This document shows positions 11,308 through 18,795 of a stretch of DNA of 64,000 bases, in pieces. The position numbers and the translations under genes were made by a program. Under the pieces are notes generated by a model. It made no database searches, was not told the DNA's origin, and saw only the letters and a list, made by a program, of their open reading frames with translations. This stretch comes from Prevotella sp. (GTDB lineage: Bacteria; Bacteroidota; Bacteroidia; Bacteroidales; Bacteroidaceae): NCBI GenBank assembly GCA_017475265.1, contig JAFVFY010000082.1:1-64000 (forward strand), read 5' to 3'. Each line of letters opens with the position of its first letter. Within the stretch, counting starts at the first letter, position 1.

Positions 11308-12903
11308 TTATAAAATTCTCTTTGTATTCATGTTCAGCAGTTGGTCTATGTGCTCACGGTTGTTGCTTAGGCGTGGCACTTTGTGTTGGCCTCCGAGCTT
11401 GCCGCGAGACTTCAGCCAGTCGTTGAAAAGGCCGGGGCGGGCCACGATGATTTCCAGAGGTTGGAGGGTGATGTCCTTGTAGCGCTTGGCTTCGTAGTCG
11501 CTGTTGAGTTCCTGTAGCTTGCGGTCGAGGGTAGCAGCGAACTGAGCCAGGTCGGGTGGGGGAGTGGAGAACTCTATGAGCCACTGATGGCGGCACTTTG
11601 CCTGACTATCCATGAATACGGGGGCAGCGGTGTATTCCAATACCTGTGCACCGCTCACCTGACAGGCGTAGGCCAGTCCTTGCTCGGCATTGTCGACGAT
11701 TAGTTCTTCGCCGAAAGCGTTGATGAACGACTTCGTGCGGCCAGAGATGACAAACTTGTAGGGATTGGTGCTGGTAAAGCGGATGGTGTCGCCTATCATG
11801 TAGCGCCACAGACCGCACGATGTCGAGATGACCATCGCGTAGTTCTTGCCCGGCTCCACAGCCCAGAGGGGGACACACCCACCCCCATCCCCTCCCGAGG
11901 GGAGGGGTGGCAAGTTACTTCCAACGCTTGTTTCTTTTGCAGAGGGACTATACGAACTCCCCTCCCCTCGGGAGGGGCTGGGGGTGGGTATAAACTCATA
12001 GAAGCAGTCGTAGTCGAGCATCAGTAGCATCGACTTGTCTGCCGGGTCGTCCTGAATACCGAAGAATCCCTCGGAGGCGTTGTAGGTCTCCATGTAGTGC
12101 ATCTTCGGACTGGTGATGAGCTGCTGGTATTGCTCGCGGTAGGGCGTGAAAGCCACACCGCCGTGGAAGAATACTTCCAAGTTGGGCCACACTTCTTCAA
12201 GGTGCTGCTTACCTGAAAGCTCCATGACACGGTTAAGCACGGAGAGCATCCACGAAGGAACACCAGAAAGGTTGGTGACGTTCTTCTTCATGGCCTCGCG
12301 GGCGATGCGGTCGCGCTTGATTTCGAAGTCGGAGAGCAGGGCGGTCTTCTTTGACGGCACACGGATGAGGTTCACCAATGGGTTGATGTTCTCGATAAGG
12401 ATGGCGCTGAGGTCGCCCACGAGTGAGCCAGGAAGGTTGTAGTTGGGAGCGTGGCTGCCACCGAGGATAAGACCGCGTCCGTCGAACATGCGGCTCTGAG
12501 GGTTGTTCCTCAAGTAGAGGGCCACCACGTCGGCACCGCCACGGTAATGCAGGTGATGCAGCCCTTCGGGCGAGACAGGGATGAACTTCGACTTGTCGTT
12601 GGTGGTGCCACTCGACTTGGCGTACCACTTCACGCGCCCCGGCCAAAGCAGGTCGCTCTCGCCCTGGCGCATGCGGTCGATGTCACCCTTCAGCTCTTCG
12701 TAACTGCTAAGGGGCGTGTTGCGGACGAAGTCATCGTAGTCCTTCGTGGCTGAGAAAAGATGCTTCCGCCCGAAATCGGTGTCCTTAGCCCTGTCAAGAA
12801 GCCTTGCCAGCACCTCGCGTTGGAGTTGCTCACCCTGTGTCTGATGGCGTTCAAGTTCGCGCCAGCGAGGGGCAAAGAGTTTTCTTGCTATACTTGTTAT
12901 CAC
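11308..12903 (-). CDS. GH3 (auxin-responsive promoter) family acyl-adenylate enzyme, with in-frame repeat insertion
   Basis: A 531-residue protein of the ANL-like GH3 family, which in plants joins amino acids to carboxylates; the bacterial substrate is unknown. It shows the AKSSGTTNDKSKFIPVS phosphate-binding loop near residue 100 and the HYMETYNASEGFFGIQ block near residue 270. Residues about 305-342 (rich in Pro, Ser, Gly) are not expected in the family: they are encoded by the two inverted arms and spacer of element B1. The insertion falls before the CGLWRYMIGDTIRF block, between strands of the core, and leaves the frame open. The gene lies 58 nt downstream of the PurF-like gene and is probably cotranscribed. 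Confidence 0.88.
   Translation of the reverse strand: MITSIARKLFAPRWRELERHQTQGEQLQREVLARLLDRAKDTDFGRKHLFSATKDYDDFVRNTPLSSYEELKGDIDRMRQGESDLLWPGRVKWYAKSSGTTNDKSKFIPVSPEGLHHLHYRGGADVVALYLRNNPQSRMFDGRGLILGGSHAPNYNLPGSLVGDLSAILIENINPLVNLIRVPSKKTALLSDFEIKRDRIAREAMKKNVTNLSGVPSWMLSVLNRVMELSGKQHLEEVWPNLEVFFHGGVAFTPYREQYQQLITSPKMHYMETYNASEGFFGIQDDPADKSMLLMLDYDCFYEFIPTPSPSRGEGSSYSPSAKETSVGSNLPPLPSGGDGGGCVPLWAVEPGKNYAMVISTSCGLWRYMIGDTIRFTSTNPYKFVISGRTKSFINAFGEELIVDNAEQGLAYACQVSGAQVLEYTAAPVFMDSQAKCRHQWLIEFSTPPPDLAQFAATLDRKLQELNSDYEAKRYKDITLQPLEIIVARPGLFNDWLKSRGKLGGQHKVPRLSNNREHIDQLLNMNTKRIL
11878..11989. repeat. Inverted-arm element B1 inserted in frame inside the GH3-type gene
   Basis: Arms at about 11878-11910 and 11958-11989 are inverted copies of CCCACCCCCA.CCCCTCCCG followed by AGGGGAGGGG. 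Same family as B2-B4 in the SusCD operon. Both arms and the ~47-nt spacer are translated. Confidence 0.92.
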
Positions 12904-12929
12904 GATAAATAATTAACTTCCATTGTGAG

Positions 12930-12960
12930 AACCTCCCTTTCGGGGGAGGTTGGTGAGGGC
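12930..12960. repeat. Single repeat arm (B-related) between the PurF-like and GH3-type genes
   Basis: A palindrome CCTCCCTTTCGGGGGAGG followed by TTGGTGAGGG resembles one arm of the B family but lacks an inverted partner. It ends next to the stop codon of the PurF-like gene (12962). Confidence 0.65.
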
Positions 12961-12961
12961 T

Positions 12962-14434
12962 TTATCCGAAGAAGTCACCCTTGGGTTGGTGGTCATAGCT
13001 GGAACCATCGAAGCAATGGGTGCAGACGCTCTCCTTGGGTAGGCCTATTGCATTTACCAGGTCTTCGAGGTGAGCGAAGCGAAGGCTGCTGAGTCCCAGG
13101 CGGCGGGCTATTTCATTGACCATGCGCTGATACTCTGGCGAATTGGTCTGTGCGTATTTGTCCAGATGGGCTTGGTCGTCACCCTCGAAGTCGCGGATAA
13201 TCTGACGGGTTATCAGCTCCATATCACTCTTCGAGGTGGTGAAGCCGATGAAGGGACATCCGTAAACCAGCGGCGGACAGCTGATGCGCACGTGGACCTC
13301 TTTAGCACCGTTCTCGAAGAACTCGCGAACGTTGTCGCGGAGCTGGGTACCACGTACGATGGAGTCATCGCAGAACACTACGCGCTGGTCTTTCAGCATG
13401 TCGCCGTTAGGGATAAGTTTCATCTTCGCCACGAGCGAGCGACGGCTCTGATTGCCGGGGGTGAAAGAACGGGGCCAGGTGGGGGTGTATTTCAGCACGG
13501 CGCGCTTATAGGGAATCTTCTTTCCGTTTGCATAGCCCAGGGCCATGCCAACGCCTGAGTCGGGGATGCCGCAGACGAGGTCGGCTTCCACGTTGTCTTT
13601 TTCGCCCAGCTTCTCACCGTTGCGTTCGCGGACTTCCTCCACGTTGATGCCCTCATAGGTGCTGGCGGGGAAACCGTAGTAGACCCAGAGGAAGGAGCAT
13701 ATCTGGCAGCGCTTAAACGCCGGCTGTAGCACTTCTATGCGGTCGGCCCAGAGGCGGACTATCTCGCCCGGACCAACATCGCGCATCACCTTATAGTCCA
13801 GATTTGGGAAACTGGTAGTCTCGCTAGAGACGGCGTAGGCTTGGATAAACTCGTCGGTTCCAATGGGAGAAAGGCGGTGCACCTCTTTCCGTCCAATCAC
13901 GATGGGTGTGCGTCCCAGAAAGTCGCGGGCGGCAATGATACCGTCCTCGGTGAGGATGAGCATGGAGCATGAACCTTTGATTTTCTGGTAAACCAAGTTG
14001 ATGCCGTCGATGAAGGTATTGCCCATGTTGATGAGTAGAGCGACGACTTCCGTCTGGTTCAGGTTGTTGGCACTCTGCTCGCTGAGATGCATGCGCAGGG
14101 CGAGCAGCTCGTCGGCAATCTCGCGGAGGTTGTTGATTTTCGCCACCGTTACCACGGCATAGCGCCCCAGATGGCTGTTGATGATGATGGGCTGCGGGTC
14201 GGTGTCGCTGATGACGCCCAGACCCTGATGGCCGGAGAAGTCTTTCAGCTCGTCCTCGAACTTTGAACGGAAGTAGTCGCGCTCCAATGAGTGTATGCTG
14301 CGGCTGAAGCCCCGCTCGCTGTCGTAGGTGACGAGCCCCGCCCGTCGCGTACCCAGGTGTGAGTTGTAATCTGTGCCGTAAAACAAGTCGTTTACGCAGT
14401 CACGCGTAGAAATGGTTCCAAAGAATCCGCCCAT
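12962..14434 (-). CDS. PurF-like amidophosphoribosyltransferase homologue without the N-terminal nucleophile Cys
   Basis: 490 residues with an N-terminal class II glutamine amidotransferase fold and a C-terminal phosphoribosyltransferase domain. The PRPP-binding motif VVFCDDSIVRGTQL (about residue 360) is intact. True PurF needs Cys directly after the initiator Met (or a propeptide) as glutaminase nucleophile; here the N-terminus is Met-Gly-Gly-Phe-Phe-Gly, with the first Cys at position 13. It is therefore probably not glutamine-dependent: it could use ammonia, act with another substrate, or be regulatory. Related proteins with the same start appear, from memory, in other Bacteroidales beside a canonical PurF. 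A -7 promoter element lies 42 nt upstream. Confidence 0.85.
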   Translation of the reverse strand: MGGFFGTISTRDCVNDLFYGTDYNSHLGTRRAGLVTYDSERGFSRSIHSLERDYFRSKFEDELKDFSGHQGLGVISDTDPQPIIINSHLGRYAVVTVAKINNLREIADELLALRMHLSEQSANNLNQTEVVALLINMGNTFIDGINLVYQKIKGSCSMLILTEDGIIAARDFLGRTPIVIGRKEVHRLSPIGTDEFIQAYAVSSETTSFPNLDYKVMRDVGPGEIVRLWADRIEVLQPAFKRCQICSFLWVYYGFPASTYEGINVEEVRERNGEKLGEKDNVEADLVCGIPDSGVGMALGYANGKKIPYKRAVLKYTPTWPRSFTPGNQSRRSLVAKMKLIPNGDMLKDQRVVFCDDSIVRGTQLRDNVREFFENGAKEVHVRISCPPLVYGCPFIGFTTSKSDMELITRQIIRDFEGDDQAHLDKYAQTNSPEYQRMVNEIARRLGLSSLRFAHLEDLVNAIGLPKESVCTHCFDGSSYDHQPKGDFFG

Positions 14435-14475
14435 GGTTTGTATCCTGTTTTTGCTTGATTATCGCAATTTGGGGG

Positions 14476-14483
14476 CAAAGGTA
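14476..14483 (-). promoter_or_regulatory. -7 element TACCTTTG for the PurF-like/GH3 unit
   Basis: TACCTTTG on the minus strand, 42 nt upstream of the ATG at 14434. Confidence 0.7.
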
Positions 14484-14555
14484 CAAAAAAAAAGTGTACC
14501 TTCATCCCTTTTGGGTATAAAAAATAATAAGAGACACGATTATTTTCCATAGAAA

Positions 14556-14583
14556 AAGAGGATGCAGCTGTCTGCATCCTCTT
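14556..14583 (-). terminator. Intrinsic terminator after the first cohesin-like gene
   Basis: A perfect 12-bp stem (AAGAGGATGCAG / CTGCATCCTCTT) with a 4-nt loop, followed on the minus strand by TTTTCT. It lies 25 nt past the stop codon at 14609. Confidence 0.85.
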
Positions 14584-14608
14584 GTTTATAAGTTGTGAGT
14601 AGGATTTC

Positions 14609-15280
14609 TTACTTCACGACCATCTTCTTGCCATCGCGGATGATGACACCCTTAGCAGCGCTATTCACGCGGACACCCTGGAGGTTGTAAGCGGGAGCAG
14701 TAGCGTCAGCAGCCTTGATATCGTTGATACCACTAGCCAAATTGACACCGTACTCATAGTCATCTATATTGCCGAGATCCAGAGATACGCTGCTCGTATT
14801 TGAAACGCCGATTCCATAAATCTTACCAGTACCACTAACGTCCTCCAAAGCTGTTACATTCAGAGTAACGACTTTTGCTTTAGTTGACACAAAAGGAGTC
14901 TGGTCATCTTGGTCAATAAGGACGAAGAGTAAACCTCCATCAGCCTTTGCCTTAACACTCAGCCAACCTGCGTTAGCATCTTCACCCCAAATGCCATCAT
15001 CACCAAGTGAGCATTGCTTCTTAAGAGCGGATGCTTTAGCAGCCAACATTTCATCTTTGCTTGAAAAGCCGCTTAGCACAAGTCCGTCAGGGAAAGAAAG
15101 CGAGAAGTTTGTTCCACCAATTTCCTCAGTTGTCTCATAATCCATTTTGATGACTAATTCGGCATTTTCGCCTTTTGCAACTGTGATGTCATCTGCAGAG
15201 AGAACCACTTTCTTTTGTGCCTGCACACTACCTGCGAGGGCGAACAGCCCTGCTACCAAAATAAGAGTAAATTTCTTCAT
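14609..15280 (-). CDS. Secreted cohesin-like beta-sandwich protein, paralogue 1
   Basis: 223 residues with a signal peptide (about 1-21, cleavage after VQA). The body has the pattern of a cohesin-type beta-sandwich: a 'VAKGENAELVIKMDY' first strand, 'GGTNFSLSFPDGLVL' second, a 'KVVTLNVTAL' central strand. The middle block with GDDGIWGEDANAGWLSVKAK is shared with its neighbour. The C-terminus ends YNLQGVRV...KGVIIRDGKKMVVK, a tail seen in five other secreted proteins here and resembling a T9SS-type sorting domain. It has its own terminator and a TATTTTTG promoter element, so it is transcribed alone. The cohesin relation is my inference from strand pattern, not a confirmed match. Confidence 0.8.
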   Translation of the reverse strand: MKKFTLILVAGLFALAGSVQAQKKVVLSADDITVAKGENAELVIKMDYETTEEIGGTNFSLSFPDGLVLSGFSSKDEMLAAKASALKKQCSLGDDGIWGEDANAGWLSVKAKADGGLLFVLIDQDDQTPFVSTKAKVVTLNVTALEDVSGTGKIYGIGVSNTSSVSLDLGNIDDYEYGVNLASGINDIKAADATAPAYNLQGVRVNSAAKGVIIRDGKKMVVK

Positions 15281-15352
15281 AGATTTAAAAATTTGATTGT
15301 TAATATTGAGTTAGTTAAATAATCTTCGTTTCCAATTTTTGATTTTACCGTG

Positions 15353-15360
15353 CAAAAATA
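15353..15360 (-). promoter_or_regulatory. -7 element TATTTTTG upstream of cohesin-like paralogue 1
   Basis: TATTTTTG on the minus strand, about 72 nt upstream of the start at 15280. Between it and the terminator at 15462-15488 nothing else is seen. Confidence 0.55.
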
Positions 15361-15461
15361 AGCATTATTCATAAAACCACCAAATATTTTGAGGGATTTT
15401 TTTTTGTTTGTGGGTATTTTAACAAATTTGTACTTTTTCATTCAAAAAATGGAAAGAAAAA

Positions 15462-15488
15462 AGAGGGTACACGCGATGTGTACCCTCT
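15462..15488 (-). terminator. Intrinsic terminator after cohesin-like paralogue 2
   Basis: An 11-bp stem (AGAGGGTACAC / GTGTACCCTCT) with a 5-nt loop, followed on the minus strand by TTTTTTCTTT. Confidence 0.85.
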
Positions 15489-15519
15489 CTCCTTAATAAT
15501 ATATGTGATTAGAGATTTC

Positions 15520-16200
15520 TTACTTCACAACCATCTTCTTGCCGTCGCGGATAATGAGACCCTTAGCGTTATTCACGCGGATACCCTGGAGGTTGTAAGC
15601 GGGAGCAGTAGCTTCAGAAGACTTGATGTCGTTGATGCCAACTGATGAACCATTGATGGAGAAAGTAACATCGTTGATGTTGCCAAGCTCAATAGACTTA
15701 TTATCTTCATTAGACATACCAATGGTAGTGATTGAACCAGTAGCATCAACAACGTCTGCAACAGCATGTATTTTAACGGTCACAGCCGTAGCTTTAGTGG
15801 TTTCAAAAGGAGTTTTGTCATCCTGATCAATAAGAACAAAGAGCAAACCACCATCGGCCTTCTGCTTAACGCTCAACCAACCTGTAGAAGCGTCTTCTCC
15901 CCAAATACCGTCATCACCGAGGTCACAAGCTTTCTTGAGGGCAGAAGCCTTAGCAGCATCCTGAGCCTCTTTAGTGTCAAAACCTTTAAGGAGGATTCCA
16001 TCAGGGAGATAGAGAGAGAAGTTAAGACCAACCACTGTTTCAGCTGCATTGTCGTAGTCCATGTTGATAACCAGTTCGGTTTCCTCACCATTAGCTACAG
16101 TAATGGGATCAACTTTCAGAACGTCCAATTTGTCCTGTGCCACAGCTGCGCTTGCGAATGCAAACATTGCAGCCATCATTGTAAGTTTAAATGCTTTCAT
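15520..16200 (-). CDS. Secreted cohesin-like beta-sandwich protein, paralogue 2
   Basis: 226 residues, clearly a tandem duplicate of the 14609-15280 gene: same signal peptide type, same LGDDGIWGEDASTGWLSVKQK block, same LLFVLIDQDDKTPF strand and the same C-terminal YNLQGIRV...GLIIRDGKKMVVK tail. The duplication must be old enough for broad divergence at the N-terminal strands (LKVDPITVANGEETELVINM). It lies 80 nt downstream of the dockerin-bearing protein and could be cotranscribed with it; no separate TAnnTTTG element is seen. As with its partner, the beta-sandwich assignment is inferred. Function unknown; an exported, probably surface-anchored protein. Confidence 0.8.
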   Translation of the reverse strand: MKAFKLTMMAAMFAFASAAVAQDKLDVLKVDPITVANGEETELVINMDYDNAAETVVGLNFSLYLPDGILLKGFDTKEAQDAAKASALKKACDLGDDGIWGEDASTGWLSVKQKADGGLLFVLIDQDDKTPFETTKATAVTVKIHAVADVVDATGSITTIGMSNEDNKSIELGNINDVTFSINGSSVGINDIKSSEATAPAYNLQGIRVNNAKGLIIRDGKKMVVK

Positions 16201-16280
16201 AATTTTAAAATTTTAAAATTGTTAATAATTAAGTTGATATAAATAAGATGTAGTCTTGATTAAACTGTTTCTATGTGATA

Positions 16281-18587
16281 TTAATTACCTCCAGCCATGA
16301 TGCTGATAACGTTTGAGATGTCAGCCACGTCAACAGTACCATCACCATTCACATCAGCAGCTGCGTATTCAGCAGTTCCTGCCATGTCGCTGATGATAGC
16401 GGAAATGTCAGCTACGTCGACTGTACCGTCACCGTTCACGTCACCCTTAGTACTTCCGCTATCGGGAGAAAGGATGATTTCGGCGATGAAGAGATACTCT
16501 GTGGTTATCTCAAGAGCCTCAAGTTCAAGTAACTGTTGCATTTCGTCGGTGAGCGCCATGCCACTCGTCTCATCACCCTTAATGCGTATCTGGCTACCCT
16601 TTGCCAGAGCAGGCAGCTTGGCTTCCACGAGATACCATTGGTTGGTCTGCGACTTGCCTTCCATTTCGAAGGTTGTGGCTTCTGTCCAGGTGGCGCCATC
16701 GGTGGTGTAGCTCACAACATATTTATTATAGGGGATGTTGTCGGAAGCCACATAGAACTGTAGCTTGCTGGCAGCTTGGGCTTCATCAACGTTAATGATG
16801 AGGTAGTCTGCCTTTCCTTCTTCACCGGCCATGAACTGTGTGTTCGGTGTAGTGATGAGGAAGCAGTTACGAATGTCGCCGCTTACCTTATTATTACGTG
16901 TCTGTATGGCTTTCTTTGCTCCATCGTACTCTGCACATCCTTCCTCGCCCGTCTTGTATACACCCTCTTCGGCGATGTAACGTGCATAGTCGAGTGTTAA
17001 GCCTTCACCATAGTTCACTGCCACAGGAGGCGTCTTCACCACATTGTTGGTTGCAATATCGTCAAGATTCCACACTGCGATGTAGTCCAACTCCTCGAAA
17101 GATGCCGTGATGTCAAGGTTGTCCTCAAGTGTGAGCGTGATAGTCTCTTCCTTCATTCCGTTGCTCCATCCCTTGAAGGTGTTCAGGCTACCGTTGCAGT
17201 CGGCCGTGAGGGTAACCTCGTCGCCTGACATGTATGCGTCCTTAATAGGTGCTACTGACACTTTTGCGCTCTTTGACCCTTCCACGTTGACCGTCAAGGT
17301 CACGACCTTAATGACTTGGTCGGTGTAGTTGTTGGTGTCGCCGAGGGGAGCACCGTTCTTACCGGCGGTCTTTGCAGGGTTAGCATTGTTGATTTGGAAG
17401 AAGTCGTTCTTTACGTCGGCGAAATCAGCCCAATCGAAGGGCACGTCCTCCATGGACAGGAAGCTGAACTCTGTTTCCTCGTTTTCGTCATCGCCAATGG
17501 GGATGATGTCGCCAGCATCGACCATGTCTGCCATATTCTGATACTTGTAACCGAAGAGCATGTTGTTCTCCAGCTGTACGAGGCCGCCCTGGATTCCTGT
17601 CAGCACTACTCCCTTGTCAATTCGCTCTGCCAGCTCCTCTTCCGTAAGCGAGCGGCAAACCAATTCGTTGTTATTTTTGTCTGTCCATGTTTCGCCCTCT
17701 ACCTCATGGACATCCTTGTTGTCGTTCTGACGTCCATTCATCTCATCAATCCAGTTAGGCTGGAGGATGATGTTGTTTTTAATGTGGAACTCTGAGTCGG
17801 TTGTCACTCCTGCTCCGAAGTTGAGCAGCGAAGCGCGGCTGAAAGCACAGAGGGTGTTGTTCTCAAAGACAACCTTCACGGGCTGACGTCCAGCGTTCTC
17901 GCTGACGTTACCGAAGCTGACGAGGCTGTTGAGATATGTCAGGTCATAGAAGGTGTTGTTCTTGAATGTAATCTCTCCCACAGGCTGAGCCATATAGATG
18001 GCGGGCATGGCATCGTACTGACGGAATCCGTTGTGTACGGTACAGTTCTCCATACGGAATACCTTCAGGGTTCCTGCACCCGTGTAATCCTCACCTGCAC
18101 CATTCACCTCTCCTCGGAAAAGTGAGCGGCAAAGCTCTGTGAGTTCGCAGTTAATGAACTCGAGGGTATCGATATAGTGTTTGTTAGCGTCCTTGAAGTT
18201 CATGAGGTGCTTTGAGTTGCCCCAAACGCCCTGTGTCTGGCGCAATTTCAGGTTCTCATAGTGGAGTGAGAATCCGTCGGACTCAGTATTGTTGACAGGA
18301 AGCTGCATCTCCATGCTCAGTGTGGCCTTGCTGCCATCTTCGCCGTCTACACCAATAAAGTGGATGTTACGAAGGGTGTTAACCATCGGGTTACCATCGC
18401 CGCTCTTCAGCGTGCCTACATCAACATAGCCTGAAATATAGACATAAGCTGCACTTCCAGCTGGCAGCGCTGCAATCTGAGAAAGGGCATCGGTGAAATC
18501 AGCCTTCTTGGCAACATCATATCGGTTCTGAGCAAACATCCCGCTTGCCAAAAGGGCTGCAAACACTAGGGTGAATAGTTTCTTCAT
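16281..18587 (-). CDS. Secreted right-handed beta-helix-like protein with Fn3-like part and C-terminal dockerin-type repeats
   Basis: About 768 residues from the ATG at 18587 (MKKLFTLVFAALLASGMFAQ signal peptide); the ORF extends 47 codons upstream but that stretch crosses the promoter and is not protein-like. Residues about 30-460 look like a parallel beta-helix of the DUF4957/DUF5123 kind (repeated 'xxFxNNTxxxx' runs such as ITFKNNTFYDL, VVFENNTLCAF). A bacterial Ig-like repeat domain follows (LTADCNGSLNTFKGWSNGMKE...). The end contains two calcium-binding dockerin-like segments, DVNGDGTVDVADISAIISDM and DVNGDGTVDVADISNVISIM. Beta-helix proteins of this type are often polysaccharide-active or adhesins. 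The neighbouring cohesin-like genes make a surface pairing conceivable. Confidence 0.85.
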   Translation of the reverse strand: MKKLFTLVFAALLASGMFAQNRYDVAKKADFTDALSQIAALPAGSAAYVYISGYVDVGTLKSGDGNPMVNTLRNIHFIGVDGEDGSKATLSMEMQLPVNNTESDGFSLHYENLKLRQTQGVWGNSKHLMNFKDANKHYIDTLEFINCELTELCRSLFRGEVNGAGEDYTGAGTLKVFRMENCTVHNGFRQYDAMPAIYMAQPVGEITFKNNTFYDLTYLNSLVSFGNVSENAGRQPVKVVFENNTLCAFSRASLLNFGAGVTTDSEFHIKNNIILQPNWIDEMNGRQNDNKDVHEVEGETWTDKNNNELVCRSLTEEELAERIDKGVVLTGIQGGLVQLENNMLFGYKYQNMADMVDAGDIIPIGDDENEETEFSFLSMEDVPFDWADFADVKNDFFQINNANPAKTAGKNGAPLGDTNNYTDQVIKVVTLTVNVEGSKSAKVSVAPIKDAYMSGDEVTLTADCNGSLNTFKGWSNGMKEETITLTLEDNLDITASFEELDYIAVWNLDDIATNNVVKTPPVAVNYGEGLTLDYARYIAEEGVYKTGEEGCAEYDGAKKAIQTRNNKVSGDIRNCFLITTPNTQFMAGEEGKADYLIINVDEAQAASKLQFYVASDNIPYNKYVVSYTTDGATWTEATTFEMEGKSQTNQWYLVEAKLPALAKGSQIRIKGDETSGMALTDEMQQLLELEALEITTEYLFIAEIILSPDSGSTKGDVNGDGTVDVADISAIISDMAGTAEYAAADVNGDGTVDVADISNVISIMAGGN

Positions 18588-18634
18588 AGGTGGTATTTTA
18601 GTTTTTTTGTGAGAGGTAACTCGATAATTCGGTG

Positions 18635-18642
18635 CAAAGATA
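18635..18642 (-). promoter_or_regulatory. -7 element TATCTTTG for the dockerin-type gene
   Basis: TATCTTTG on the minus strand, 48 nt upstream of the ATG at 18587. It supports that start over the longer ORF. Confidence 0.7.
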
Positions 18643-18795
18643 GTGATTAAAATCGAAATTGGCGCACGATTTTGTGTTAATATATTTAAAAAGATTGATT
18701 TATGTCTATTTATGCAGTATCTGTGCAATTATACCCGTTGGAGTTTAAGCCGTTCTTTCTATGAGAAAAAGCCGTTCTTTCTTTTAGGGGTGATA

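Noticed and set aside
16281..18728. Longer start for the dockerin-type protein at 18728
   Set aside because: The 47-codon extension runs over the -7 promoter element and lacks protein-like sequence; the ATG at 18587 gives a perfect signal peptide.
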